Assembly (NCBI GenBank): GCA_034766995.1
Contig: CM068315.1
Span: 14,526,510 to 14,590,509 of the forward strand
Length of the DNA: 64,000 nucleotides
Reading direction: 5' to 3'
Source: Acanthacorydalis orientalis
Taxonomy: Eukaryota > Arthropoda > Insecta > Megaloptera > Corydalidae
This document shows, piece after piece, positions 1-12,045 of the stretch. The stretch's first letter is position 1, and each line of letters begins with the position of its first letter. The notes below the pieces were generated by a model. It did not search any database. It was not told the origin of the DNA and saw only the letters and a program-made list of their open reading frames with translations. The translations under genes were made by a program, and so were the position numbers.

Positions 1-39
1 TAGATTCAAAGTAATAAGATCTAGTAAGTTACTGACTTG

Positions 40-42
<3 letters not shown>

Positions 43-91
<49 letters not shown>
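43..91. repeat. (TA)n microsatellite
   Basis: Pure TA run. Confidence 0.95.
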
Positions 92-92
<1 letters not shown>

Positions 93-1018
93 CAATGTTT
101 CCGTTGAAAATAATAAGTATTGAATCGACTCTTTTACAGACAGTTAATTTGTTTTGTTAGAAAGAGACATTTTAATTTATTTATATTATTCCAAATTTGA
201 ATTTGGTATATTTTCATACGAAAGGTTTCTAAAGATTCTGTTGTTATTTTGTATGATTATCCGAAGTACTTTCTGGTGATTAGAATTCATTAAATTTGAC
301 TAGAAATTTACTTGATAATCGACACATTGCCGACAGTAACACCTATTCGGTCGTGCAACGTCATGGGGTAGATCTACCCATTCGGTCGGCAATGCGATAA
401 TTTCTCTTTTAATAAAGAATATAACATATTTGAAAGTCTATTTGTGTATAAACTAAATAAAAGTTTTTTAGAACTACTAGTCTAAACAGATTTTTTGTGA
501 AAAAATCACTACTTTTTTTAGAGACGTGGCTGTTTACTAATTTATACGAATATGAACGAACGAGATACTTTTTAATGAATTTAAATATGTACGTACATAC
601 TTATCGGGTTTGAATTCGTAATAAGATATCTATTTATTTAATTGTTTCTTTGCTTATTTTCATAAAATATAAATATAGATTCCCCTTTGAAATTAATTGA
701 ACGACAAGTCAAATATACAAATACTAACATCAGAGCTTTGAAAGCAAATTTGAAGTTATATAAAGTTTCAAGTAAATTTTCAACGTTGTTTGTTTATTCC
801 TCCTCTATCTCCTTCCTCCTTACTATCTACATCTATATCTATTTATCTATATTTCTCTATATATAAAATCAAAATTATTCACAAAAAAATCGATGATGTT
901 GACTTATTTATTTGGGACGAGGTTTCTGTGGTACCTAAATATGTTTATGTCATATATAAAACAACACGTTGCAATCTATCTACGATAATGATTATATAAA
1001 CACACTAACATAGTAAAC

Positions 1019-1054
1019 ATATATATATATATATATATATACATACATATATAT

Positions 1055-1095
<41 letters not shown>
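1019..1095. repeat. (TA)n with TACA interruptions
   Basis: TA runs split by two ACATACAT interruptions. Confidence 0.95.
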
Positions 1096-1096
<1 letters not shown>

Positions 1097-1275
1097 CAAC
1101 ACGTTTCAATATACAATATCTGCGAGATGATTATATAGACTTATTATAGATATAGAGTTTTAAAAAATATGTATATTGTTTCGTTTGGTTACATGTATAT
1201 GCTTATAATTGACAAGTAGGTGAACACAGCGAGCCTGGTGTTTGGAGAGTGTAGCGATCAGGGGGCGAAGTCTAC

Positions 1276-1424
<149 letters not shown>

Positions 1425-2328
1425 TAGGTATAACTTATAATGGTGGTTATATTCAATGTTCTCTCCATTAAATATAAATTTGTAGGCTTTTTCAGCTTTT
1501 TGTGTTGTCCAAGTTATTTATAACAAAATTTATCGATTCATTATTCTATGTTATCGTAATTTTGTTTATTGTAATGTAATTGTTACAAATAGTGTGGAGA
1601 CAAGTTTATCACTTGTTAGGTACATGTTTCGAAACAATCCAGCAGTTTTAGATTTTATGACAAAAAAACATTGGTATTTTTATTGTTTTTGAAGTTGAAT
1701 ATTTCAAGACTATTTACAGATTTTTATCAGTCAATACAAAAAAGTGTATATGATTTTTTCAGTTAAATTCTTTAACGAGTAATTCTCGGATTCAGGCAGA
1801 TGAATATTTTTTTTCATCAATGACATTAAATAGTTTATACAATTATGTAAATATTAATGCTGTAAAAAAATTAAAATTAAATATTAAGGAAACACAAATA
1901 AAGAAAAAAGATTAGAGTTCAGATCTATGTTTCTTTGAGTTTCTTCCTAATTAATTTGATTTCAAGCATGGATTTTTCACAAATTATTTAACATTAAAAT
2001 TAAAAATTATATTTTTGTATTATTTGTTTGTCTAACAGCTTTTATTATTCTCCAAATATCTTTTATGCTCCAAAATAACCCGTATACGGATGACTTGAAG
2101 ATCAGTTCTAGTCAATAGAAAAAGAAAATAATATATCTTTCCTATGTTAGAAAAGAGTAGATATACGTAGCCACTATGTATGTTCGTTTGTTAAATCATA
2201 CGAATTTTGAATTAGTCTAATCATTGATTAATTTATTATTATTTATTCGATATCGAATTTTACTGATATTAATTATATTTTTTTATTTTCAGTTTTGTCC
2301 CTAAGCCAGTCCCTAAAAAACCGCCACC

Positions 2329-2442
2329 ATGGACGCGATCAAGAAGAAAATGCAGGCGATGAAGTTGGAGAAGGACAATGCCATGGACAAGGCAGATACC
2401 TGTGAGGGACAGGCCAAAGACGCGAATGGACGTGCCGACAAA
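2329..2442 (+). CDS. Tropomyosin coding exon 1 (residues 1-38)
   Basis: This exon encodes the tropomyosin N-terminus, starting [20 protein letters not shown] and ending at ADK, in phase 0 before a GTACGT donor at 2443. These first residues overlap head to tail with the C-terminus of the next molecule on the thin filament. The start is secure: it matches the family start exactly, and the context GCCACCATGG is a near-optimal initiation context, which is notable in such AT-rich surroundings. An acceptor AG at 2291-2292 begins the exon, so 2293-2328 is 5' UTR. Residue 34 is Gly where I recall Leu in many insect tropomyosins. That difference could be a real polymorphism, because the rest is intact. 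Confidence 0.96.
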
Positions 2443-3353
2443 GTACGTATGAAGCAGATGAAGAAAATAAAATCTTACACTGAATTATATTTACCTCGTT
2501 GTTCTTATGGTCTTCTTCCTTTTGGATGGAACTTGTGTCGAAACTAGAAGTGGAGAACAGATAGTCGGTCTAAAAGGACGAAGAGCAATAGGACAACACA
2601 GTAACGAGATCACTCATATAAAAAGAAACCGTTAAATTATATCTATCACTTTTGATAGATTATTTCGTACAGGGGGCTCAGATATTAGTTGTTTAATATT
2701 TTCAGAATTGATAGAGGGAAATAAATACGAAAAATTCCAAGGTATGAAGGCTAATTGCTTATTGTTAGAGTTGTATAGAGTATCAAAATTTTTTACACGA
2801 AAATTGTTACCAAAATCATTTACATCATAATATTTCTAGGAACCTCAACAAGCTAAATAAACATTGTGAAACTTTTAATGAAGTCATTTCCCAATCACAT
2901 CAAATCATGGACTATTCTGTTGATTTTTTTAATAAAGAAAAAATTAACTTCAAAAAGTCATTCAAAAGACTCTTTTTTTCCATTTGTCATTTTTTTACGA
3001 TTAATATACAAGTTTTTTAAACAATTTCAGTACTTCAGAGTACTGCCTAAAAATTTGTAAACCCTGTTCCCAGCTCCGAGTTACATATATCTCAGAATAT
3101 GAATTATTTTCAAACCATTTCTAATTTCAATAATCGGAAAATAATCTTCACTTTCTAGTCTCGCCATAGTCCATTCTATCATCACTGAAAATTCCAAGAA
3201 ACAATAACTGTGAACTCAGTAATATTACCAAAATGTTATTTTTTCAAAATAAAATATGCGCAAAGGAAATATTCACTTATTTCCAATTATATAAACAGTT
3301 GCATTTAGTAACTTTAATTTAGATGTGTTAATCTAAATTAAATGACTTGAATA

Positions 3354-3428
3354 TACGTGGCGCTCGAGTGCGAGCGCGGTCTCTCTAAATTCATCCATAT
3401 GTTTACATAATAACAGTATTCTTTTTAT
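3354..3428 (+). repeat. Intronic direct repeat, copy 1
   Basis: A 75 bp segment starting TACGTGGCGCTCGAGTGCGA, ending just before the acceptor of tropomyosin coding exon 2. A nearly identical copy lies at 4612-4684. Over the first 58 or so positions I count only three mismatches. It is clearly richer in GC than the intron around it. Confidence 0.9.
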
Positions 3429-3435
3429 GTTCTAG

Positions 3436-3561
3436 GTAAGGGAAGAGGTCTATGAGCTTCAGAAGAAACTTGCTCAGGTTGAGGCCGATCTCGTCACAAA
3501 CAAGAACGGCTTGGAACAAGCCAATAAAGATCTTGAAGAGAAAGAGAAGGCTTTGACCAAT
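3436..3561 (+). CDS. Tropomyosin coding exon 2 (residues 39-80)
   Basis: This exon encodes 42 residues from [20 protein letters not shown] to EKALTN and continues the heptad coiled coil. It is bounded by TCTAG at 3431-3435 and GTAAAT at 3562, and is in phase 0 at both ends. The first residues (VREEVYELQ) differ from the form I recall for many insects (INEEVRELE), but length and heptad register are kept. Its acceptor directly follows one copy of a 75 bp sequence that occurs again after coding exon 4 (see the intronic repeat entries). Confidence 0.95.
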
Positions 3562-3638
3562 GTAAATTGTTTATTTTATCCGATCGTTTTCTGTTTTCGC
3601 ACGACATGTTGTATTCACTGTGCGTGTTTGTGTTTCAG

Positions 3639-3772
3639 GCTGAATCTGAAGTCGCTGCTCTTAACCGCAAAGTCCAACTTATTGAAGAAGATCTTGAACG
3701 CTCTGAAGAACGTTTGGCTACCGCCACCTCTAAGTTGGCTGAAGCTTCTCAAGCTGCTGATGAAAGCTCACG
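3639..3772 (+). CDS. Tropomyosin coding exon 3 (residues 81-125)
   Basis: This exon begins after TTTCAG and encodes [20 protein letters not shown] through QAADESS, ending with two bases of Arg-125 (phase 2). The donor is CG/GTATTA, and the next exon supplies the third base (T), giving Arg-Met-Cys-Lys, as the family requires. The intron before it is only 77 bp. The segment is typical actin-binding coiled coil with no helix breakers. Confidence 0.95.
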
Positions 3773-4212
3773 GTATTATTCCATGCGAAAAATTTTCCAA
3801 AGGATATACATAGCATATTATTATAAATAAATATTCGTATGTCTCTATTTTAATTACAGAGATAACAATTAAATCGACACATTTTATTTGATAGTATTTT
3901 TTTAAAAATCCGGATCAGTACGATATATTTTGCATATAAATTTATGAAAAATTATAATAGTATGTATATGTATATCAGGATATATTACTATCATCACCCT
4001 TCTTTGAAGATCCACTGTTTGATAAACGCATTTTCTAATCTCTTTCAATTTGAACTAGTCAGTCTATTATTTAGATCTTTCATTCCATCTCTGTACTGTC
4101 ACTGTACATGTCGCTGAATTCTTATAGTATCCATTTTTTTTAATTCTGTACATTAGGGCAATTATTTGCCTGTAATTTCTACATAAATGTATATATACTT
4201 TTTATTCGGTAG

Positions 4213-4610
4213 TATGTGCAAAGTATTGGAAAATCGTTCTCAACAAGATGAAGAACGTATGGACCAATTGACCAACCAATTGAAGGAGGCCCGTTTGCTC
4301 GCTGAAGACGCTGACGGCAAATCAGACGAAGTTTCCCGCAAGCTGGCCTTCGTTGAAGACGAGCTCGAAGTAGCTGAAGATCGTGTTAAGGGTGGTGATG
4401 CCAAGATCATGGAGCTTGAGGAAGAGTTGAAGGTTGTCGGAAACTCGTTGAAATCTCTCGAAGTATCTGAAGAGAAGGCTAACCAGCGAGTAGAAGAGTT
4501 CAAAAAACAATTGAAAACACTCACCGTCAAGCTAAAGGAAGCAGAAGCTCGCGCCGAATTCGCTGAAAAGACTGTTAAGAAATTGCAGAAGGAAGTTGAC
4601 AGACTTGAAG
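4213..4610 (+). CDS. Tropomyosin coding exon 4, large central exon (residues 126-257)
   Basis: One uninterrupted 398 bp exon encodes residues 126-257, from [20 protein letters not shown] to [11 protein letters not shown]. In vertebrate tropomyosin genes this stretch is divided among several exons, one of them (exon 6) duplicated and alternative. Here it is fused, so no alternative middle exon is possible and isoform choice is limited to the C-terminus. The acceptor is TTCGGTAG at 4205-4212. The donor GTACGT at 4611 leaves one base (G), and both last exons complete it to Asp (GAT or GAC). Confidence 0.96.
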
Positions 4611-4611
4611 G

Positions 4612-4684
4612 TACGTGGTGCTCGAGTGCGAGTGCGGTCTCTCAAAATTCATCCATATGTTTACATAATGACGATCTTTTTTAT
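4612..4684 (+). repeat. Intronic direct repeat, copy 2
   Basis: Partner of 3354-3428 in the same orientation. This copy begins at the 5' splice donor of tropomyosin coding exon 4: the GTACGTGG donor is part of the repeat. The two copies therefore bracket coding exons 2 to 4. Confidence 0.9.
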
Positions 4685-4899
4685 AGTAGTAAATGTCAGA
4701 CGAGCCGTCAGTTTTTCAACGATTTTATTTTGTTTATTTATTTGTTTGTTCATTTTTTGTTAATTTTCGATAGTTTTTTTTACTGTTCAGTAGATTTTTT
4801 TGATTTTTATACCAGTAGAAAAAAACACAAAATATACGCAAAATATTCGGCGCTGCAAATTCAAAAAACTAATGCCCCTACTTATGCTTGCATTTACAG

Positions 4900-4982
4900 A
4901 TAATCTCTTCAACGAGAAAGAGAAATATAAATCCATTTGCGATGATTTGGACTCTACGTTCGCAGAACTTACTGGCTATTAA
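4900..4982 (+). CDS. Tropomyosin alternative last exon 9a (residues 258-284, NLF form)
   Basis: After ATTTACAG at 4892-4899 this exon encodes [20 protein letters not shown] then FAELTGY and a TAA stop. The same phase-1 junction fits the exon at 11326, so the two are mutually exclusive ends. The C-terminal 27 residues form the head-to-tail overlap and troponin-T contact region, so swapping them tunes thin-filament cooperativity. This sequence resembles the alternative C-terminus I recall from one class of insect tropomyosin isoforms. A poly(A) signal follows at 5243. Confidence 0.95.
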
Positions 4983-5242
4983 TCCCCTCTTTCACTTCTC
5001 ACAAACACACAGACATACAGTTTACAATTTATTTTTTATTTATTTGTTTCTTCTTTTATTTTCGTCCTTTAATTAATTTTATTCTAAACTAAACATAAAT
5101 ATGAAATCATAATCATCACTAACCAAGGCCAAAACAGTCACTGGAAGTTATGATTTTATGATTAGTTAACAATTCAGACGATCGACAAACAACTAGACGT
5201 AATCATTATTGTAATTTTCTCATTCTTCTAATCCAAATTCTT

Positions 5243-5248
5243 AATAAA
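5243..5248 (+). terminator. Poly(A) signal AATAAA for the exon 9a isoform
   Basis: AATAAA lies 261 bp after the stop of last exon 9a, followed within 30 bp by a T-rich stretch. This makes a 3' UTR of about 0.28 kb. Confidence 0.55.
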
Positions 5249-5934
5249 AGAGAGGATTAGATTCCAGTATCTTTTTTATTTTTTTTGTTAACATGTCCTC
5301 TCCTTCATCTATCCTGCCGTTAAGCTTCTTCTGCCATTAACAAAGAGTCCAACGATATAAATTAATTACTACCGTTAAGAGCATACTAATTATCCAACTG
5401 AAATGCAACGTGAATTAATTATATTTCTATCATCGCTTCGCTTCAGCTCTTAAACATACAGGTATTATTATATACATTTCAATTGTTGCGTTGTGATATA
5501 ATTTGTGTTTGGAACACTGAGAATGTATACTGTCTACAGAACAGAACGTCTCAAAATTGCTGCACTGTTCGTATGGAGCCACGAACTGATTTATGTTTTT
5601 TTATTTTTTTTTTCATTTATTTTTCTTACTTCACTTTTTTTCTTAAACAAACATCGTCTTCAATCGGTAACATTTCATATACTTATAGACAATTCTGTTA
5701 GATACTGTTCTATTAGTTCCGTTCACATCATAGTAGGTGACTGCACGCGAAATGTCGGATTTTGTTTCAAAGATTCAGACCTCATTGTTTTTACATAAAT
5801 AATGTTTATTCGTTGAAACAAAGCCTGTTAGACTACTTATATTCATTATGAGAATTCTGTGGATTTTTTAAAATAAGAAAATATGATCATAGTTTTCTAT
5901 TTAATAGTAATTCCAAGTTTCGCTAGTTAATTGC

Positions 5935-6085
5935 GCTTATACCACTCGATCTAAAATTACTTATTAAATTTTTACCTATAAATTTAAAAGTACGACTTAA
6001 TTGAGTGACACAATAAGCACTAGTAATTAATGAGATGTAGTTGCAATAATTTGAAATAATATGATAACGAGGCTATAAGATTAGA
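5935..6085. mobile_element. MITE family B, diverged copy
   Basis: Shows the family B signature in eroded form: left half ACTCGATCTAAAATTACTTA, right half GCACTAGTAATTAATGAGAT followed by GTAGTTGCAATAATTTG. Low certainty, because much of the palindrome is lost. Confidence 0.45.
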
Positions 6086-7223
6086 AATTTGTAAAGGTAT
6101 TTTTGTATATCATTATTTAATTTTAAAGGCTAAATAATTTTTATTATTTCGACTAAAAATTCAATAAAATTTAAAATCTACGTATCATTGCGTTTATAAT
6201 CGGTCGTCATTGAAAGTCGATGCTTTGTTGGTAGCATTATATCTGTATTAAAACATTTTGTACTTCTTTCTTACTTGACTGATGTAAATTGGGTTGCCAG
6301 AAAAATGTTAAATAATTTTTATCGGGAGAAACAAGAAAACTGTTATTGATCTGTGAATTGTAAATTATTGAAAACAAAAATAAAATTGAGACTAAGCGTC
6401 GCTATTTTTAGCCAATCGTGTAAAAATTAAATATTTTCTTCTTTCTATTTTTTAAATGGAATTATCAACTTTCGTTTTTTTCCTTTCAAAGGCATAAATG
6501 GCCATATAAAAGCATTTTAGACCTGCTAGTGTTTTTAAATAACTAGTTTTTTAGTCTTGTTCCAAATCTAGGAAAATATATTTTGTATATAAAATAAAGT
6601 CAAAGAGGTTTTATTTACTATTTTGAATTAAATTTCTGAAATAGATTTCGTATCTAAATTTTTTTCGAAATAGACAATTCAACATGCAGTTACCTATTAA
6701 ACATAATATTTTATTTCACAGACAAATGAGACAATGAATGTTTTTTCCATTTTTTCATAGAAAATAAGTCGTATATTTCAGTTTAGCCAGACTGTCATTT
6801 AAACACTATTACTTTTTTTAGATATAAATAATAAAAAATTCGGATGTTTATTTTTATCAAACTAGAGGCCGTTAAATAAATACACAGCGTAGTAACAGAT
6901 GAATTAAACAAAAAGTTTTATTTTTATTGTTTATTTGTTTTTATTTTTTCAATGCCTTTTTTATTCAATTATGAATAAGATCAATTTTATTTATTTACTT
7001 TTAAAATTTTGTGTCAGTTTTAAAAATTTATAAGTCATTTTGATCCAACTTTTGAATTCGTTTATTTCAAACTGACCAACGCCTGCTCGCGAAAAAATTG
7101 AAGATGATATTGTCACTTGTTTTACATGTAATTAATACCTGTAAATAACATTTTTTTCTATTTCCGATGAATTACAATAATTGCTATAACATTATGCATG
7201 CATATACTTGTGCATTTCTCGAC

Positions 7224-7460
7224 GCATATATAATATAAAAACTCGACGCTTTAGCGGTACATCCTTTCGTATATAACTGATGATCTCACTATCGACTCGA
7301 CTTACATTTCATCGTGAATCATGGCTGGCTGCGCCACTTTACTTATTTTCTTCTTTGACAGCCAGCCATGTTTCGAGATCGGCCGTAAGTCAGGTCGACA
7401 ATGACGTCACCGTTTATATATGACCTGATGTACAGAAAAGTGATCAGAGTGTATATGCAA
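7224..7460. repeat. Long imperfect inverted repeat (hairpin-forming) in tropomyosin intron
   Basis: The two arms can be paired by eye over about 80-110 bp. The centre is perfect: CATGGCTGGCTG at 7320-7331 pairs with CAGCCAGCCATG at 7359-7370 around a 27-base loop. Moving outward, GACTTAC, TCGAC, TATATAA, GTACATC and GCATATA occur in both arms at matching spacing. It could be a palindromic MITE, a hairpin RNA precursor or a splicing structure. I cannot identify target-site duplications with confidence. Confidence 0.8.
7402..7409. promoter_or_regulatory. Perfect CRE octamer TGACGTCA in the right arm of the inverted repeat
   Basis: Perfect palindromic CREB/ATF-type octamer. The left arm has a decayed counterpart (GATGATCTCA), which suggests it is part of the repeat rather than an independent site. 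Function unproven. Confidence 0.35.
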
Positions 7461-8884
7461 AATTGCCTGTACATATATATTCTTTCTCTCTATTTTCTTT
7501 CTAATGATCTCTCTTTCTCTCCACGTTTGTGTACATGTGTATTTATATAATGGCAGATTCGTGCACCGAGGGCTTTTGTTAACACGTGTCGCAAAAATCG
7601 ATTACGAATTCAGATTCAAATTTATTCCAATTGTTTAATTCGCGATTGTTTCTGACAATGGAATCGTATTTCGAATTGATTTTTAGAATTAAATATGTTT
7701 TAAAAAGATTATTGTTTGGTTTAATAAGTTGTTAATAAACAAAAGAATGTTATATATATTAAAAACAATTTACTAACAGGCATCTTCGTTGATATACTAG
7801 AAATTATTCATATCAGAAAAATTATCAAAATAATTCTTTTTGCAATTTTACCGAATGAGAGAAAAAATGGAAAAACTTTTTTGAAAAGAAAGTATTTGAG
7901 ATTAGAAATGAAATGAAATATATTTTATTTCATATACGATTTGATTTTTAAACATTTGTTTGTATTTGTTTTTTTTTTACCTCTTTAGGAGATTCATGTA
8001 TCTTTCAATTACTGTTTTTAAATAAATTTAAATAATTAGGATTAAAATTAATCAAAGGCTAAACAGGTTAACTAATGAAGCTGCATTTGTGAGCTTCAAA
8101 AAATATACATACTCTCAAAAAACAATTCAATAAATGGAATAGGTTTAATCTATTGTTTTGCCAATCATTCAAAACATGAAGCATATTGGTTAATCCTTAT
8201 TTTTTTATAAAGAGTGTAGTGTAAAGTATTTCAATATTTTTTTATTAAAAATGGAATTCTTAAAATTTATAGGTTATATTAGGTCTGTTTTAAAAAAAGA
8301 AACGAATTTCATTAGCAAATGTTCAATATTTTAAAGATTTTAGCAATTCTTTTTGCTGAGGTTTCTCGTTGGGAGGTTTGTTTTTTGTTTCATATTTAAT
8401 TTATGGCTAATTTATAAATTAAGTTTGGTATATAATGCCGAAAATTACGAATAAATCTATATTCAAATTTGATATTATTTTCAAAAGGGTTTATGAAAAA
8501 AAGATATTTTTATTAAAAACTCTTCTAATCAATAAAAAAAATCAGAAAATATACTTTCCTTAATTTCTGAATTTGAATTCGACCTACTTACACGATTCTA
8601 GAGAAACCGTGAAAGATTTCAGTTCTGGCTAAATTCGTACATCGCTCATATATTTTTATACATAATAAACATACATAAATACACACGTACTTAAATACAC
8701 AAACGATTATATTTAATATTTTATCAGTCTTTAAAAAATGAAATGGGTTTTAACAACGTGTTTGAAAAACAGTACAACACATTTCTCATTTATTTATTCT
8801 TTATTTGTTCTGTTCATGTGATATTATATACTTGTCTCTTACTTTATTTACACTAGCTTTCATTCCATAGATAATTTGATTTAA

Positions 8885-9021
8885 GCGATTGATCAACGAA
8901 CATAGTTCGCCATGTATCTAAATTATTCTAACATATAACAAAGTGTATTGCTTTCTCTTTTATCCAAGTACGAATGATCGTTACTTGGATCAAAGTTTAT
9001 TATGATTTTAGTCATTATTTT
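8885..9021. repeat. Diverged direct repeat pair, copy 1
   Basis: Shares an ordered series of blocks with 10671-10811: ATTGATNAACGNACNTAGTT, GCC, ATCT, ATT.CTTTCT, GTTACTT and GATCAAA. Same orientation, about 1.8 kb apart, both in the intron between the alternative tropomyosin ends. Confidence 0.6.
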
Positions 9022-9339
9022 ATTTGTTCAACTTTAAATTAAATTTGTTTTTATTCCTTTCCTCAATTTTTTAATTAAAATGTGATTATTTGTGTGCGAT
9101 TGTTTCGTACATATTTTTAATCAAATTATCATAGAGAGACCCAGTTTTTATTTGATATTTTCACGTGTCATTTCTTTAAAGAATGGTAAGATATTTTAAA
9201 ATCAATCAAAACACAAACAGAGAAAGGGAGTCATTGAAAATAGAATACGTATTGTAACAATTAGTAGTTAATTACAAGTAGATAGAATCATTAAACGTAT
9301 GCATCCATCTGTTCATCTATTTATGTACATAAATGTATG

Positions 9340-9444
<105 letters not shown>

Positions 9445-9599
9445 CATGCATATTCATGTCAAGTTTAATTAATTATCTATCTGTCAATCTGTCTTAATAA
9501 TGGTATTATGAGACGATACCTACACGTATTGTTTGTGTATTATTGATACTCACTTTTGTTAATCTGTTGATAATGTGTGTGTTTTCGTTTAATTTCACA

Positions 9600-9602
<3 letters not shown>

Positions 9603-9652
<50 letters not shown>
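9603..9652. repeat. (TA)n microsatellite
   Basis: About 50 bp pure TA. Confidence 0.95.
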
Positions 9653-9656
<4 letters not shown>

Positions 9657-9711
9657 GAACACCATGATGAAGATAGTGTAGAACGTTCCTCATCTTGTAA
9701 TTAATTTTGTG

Positions 9712-9736
9712 CGTGCGGTCGATCGGTCGCCGCACG
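9712..9736. other. GC-rich short hairpin
   Basis: CGTGCGG and CCGCACG lie 11 bases apart, enclosing TCGATCGGTCG, itself partly self-complementary. It stands out in an AT-rich intron. No known RNA gene recognised. Confidence 0.4.
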
Positions 9737-9995
9737 AAACAATCACGCTATGAAAAATCTGACATTGGTGTCGATTTACTAGCAGAAGCACAAGTGTCAT
9801 TTTCAGTCGGTGTATTTTCCGAAATTCCATTTAGACATGTTCATTTAGTGCCGATACGTTAACACGGTTATGTATTTGACACAACGAACGTTTAAACGAG
9901 ACATCGGCAACATTTCAATTTTTTTTATAAAAAGTATGAAATTAATAAATATATAATTATTTAAACAAATATTTATAAAATGTTTTAAAAATGTA

Positions 9996-10155
9996 TTAAC
10001 CCTTTCGCTGAGGCTAACACATATAGTGTATAGACAGGAGAAAATCATGTTTCCATGCTGACTTGCATTATGAACGGTGGTTGTATACATTTTTATAAGT
10101 TAATAATTAAAACTAAAACTAATTAATATATTTTTTTTAAAAAAATATTCTTTTG

Positions 10156-10193
<38 letters not shown>

Positions 10194-10215
10194 ATTTCAC
10201 AGCAAAGAGGGTTAA
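9996..10215. mobile_element. piggyBac-like MITE flanked by TTAA
   Basis: TTAA is followed by CCCTTTCGCTG. At the other end CAGCAAAGAGGG is followed by TTAA. The terminal repeats are imperfect inverted copies, and TTAA duplication with a CCC start is typical of piggyBac elements. The interior is non-coding and ends in a (TA)n tract at 10158-10190. At 220 bp it is non-autonomous. Confidence 0.7.
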
Positions 10216-10670
10216 TTATCTAAAAAGTATATCGACAAGTAGAAATCAAAGCGATCAGCCTTTTTTAAAAATAAAGTAATCATTATTGTATTCTTTTCCT
10301 GCGTACCTATTTTCATGATTGTTCTGTTTGAAACCTGGAGGTCACGCATGAATTCATTTTTAAGAATTACGACCAGTTTAAACTTTAGTCATCTTCAGGT
10401 GCATTTTAAACAGATTTAGGAATTTAATTGTGTTTACTTTGAAAATCATATTCCATAATCAGTTCAAAACTACTTAAAGATCACGAAAGTCGAAATAGCT
10501 CATAGATGAAATGAGCTCATACGTGACATTCAAACAGAAGAATTATAAATAAAAATATATTGACACGTTAAACACTTACAAAATACTAAGAACAAAATGT
10601 TACTTTCGTGTACATTCTTTTATATGTTTCGGTTTATCATATTTTGATTAGAATACCTCTGTATTCAGAC

Positions 10671-10811
10671 AATTGATGAACGGACGTAGTTGGCCCTGGA
10701 TCTCTAAACATTAAAGTATTTTTCTGTTTTTTTTTTCTGCATTACTTTCTTTTTCATTTGATTATCCGTTACTTTGATCAAAATTGATTATATGTTCGTC
10801 ATTTTTTAGTT
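10671..10811. repeat. Diverged direct repeat pair, copy 2
   Basis: Partner of 8885-9021, beginning AATTGATGAACGGACGTAGT. Either an old local duplication or two copies of an unclassified dispersed repeat. Confidence 0.6.
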
Positions 10812-11325
10812 GTAAACCCGTAAGTCAAGCTCACTTTAATTCAATTTTGGTTGAAAACCGCTGATATAGATAGTATATAAAACATTATAAATATTTTGGA
10901 ATAAAAAAATATCGATTGCGATATAAAATTTAAATAAATATAAACTCCCGAATTATTAATTTCATATATAAAAAAAAGTATTAAACGATATGAAATATAT
11001 AAAAATATCTCCATTGTATATTTTCATATATTTCGCGTGAAAAAAAAACGAGATGAAAGCGATGAGAGTGAGGTAAAATGTACGTGAGTATTATATGTAG
11101 TATTTAAATAAACACAGACAGGTTTTCAAAATTACAATTCATTTGTGTATTTAAAAGCACTGTGTAGTTTCGCTGTACGGTACTGTAGAAGTATGTTCGT
11201 CACTTTGATTGCTAGGCACATGTATTGATTTAGTATATTATATTTCGGTTTAGTTAAAGAATACTAATTGCGCCCGTTTCACGTCCGACGAGAGATGTTT
11301 ATACCTTTTTTTGTTGTTTCCACAG

Positions 11326-11408
11326 ACGAACTCGGTCTCAACAAGGACAGATACAAGAGCTTGGCTGACGAAATGGACTCCACCTTCGCTGAGTTGGCTG
11401 GTTATTAA
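11326..11408 (+). CDS. Tropomyosin alternative last exon 9b (residues 258-284, ELG form)
   Basis: After TTTCCACAG this exon encodes [20 protein letters not shown] then FAELAGY and TAA. It lies 6.3 kb downstream of exon 9a and uses the same phase-1 donor at 4611. To reach it the transcript must skip both the 9a acceptor and the 9a poly(A) site, so regulation could act on splicing, on polyadenylation or on both. This is the classic insect muscle C-terminus. A poly(A) signal lies at 11540 and another at 11810. Confidence 0.96.
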
Positions 11409-11539
11409 GCACGTTACCTCATTTGCAATCAATAACAATCATCTGCCACTGTCATCAAGGTTACAAACACACTGGCACCAGTGTTTCCAGCTATAGTTTT
11501 ATCGTCAATAACATCACAATATCACCACCTATATTATAG

Positions 11540-11545
11540 AATAAA
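11540..11545 (+). terminator. Poly(A) signal AATAAA for the exon 9b isoform (proximal)
   Basis: AATAAA lies 132 bp after the 9b stop. A second AATAAA at 11810-11815 could give a longer 3' UTR, and which one is used cannot be told from sequence. Confidence 0.5.
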
Positions 11546-12045
11546 TTAAAAAAAAAACAACAAGGAATTCGTGGTATACTTAAAAATGTATTTATTTAAT
11601 TTTGTTCTCTTTGTTCACGATTTGTCGCACGTTGGTTTCTTTTCATCTAATATGTTACATTACTATTCTTATTATTAAGCGATGATGATGTTGTACTTTT
11701 TTTTTGTATAAAAAACAAACATACGAGAAAATCACGTAGTGCCTTTGAAATTCTGTATAAGCCACACGTATTGTCAATGTACACACAACACTGTCACACG
11801 AGTATTCAGAATAAAGAATATATTATTAATATTTATTGACAGCGTAGCTTTCTTACAATATAAATTGATATGAATATTAAATGTTTTATTATATTTTGAA
11901 TTTGGATTAAAAGTTATAACATGTGTAAATAAACGAATACAGATATTTGTGTAATGCATTATCTTGAATGATGGTTCCTAATTTGACTGTCAGCCGATTT
12001 GAATTGATATCGCAAAAATTAAGTTTATACGTTTAAGTTATATTC

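Noticed and set aside
3567..3830. Alternative reading that extends tropomyosin exon 3 into the flanking introns
   Set aside because: The frame merely stays open through a short intron; conserved protein stops at the splice sites.
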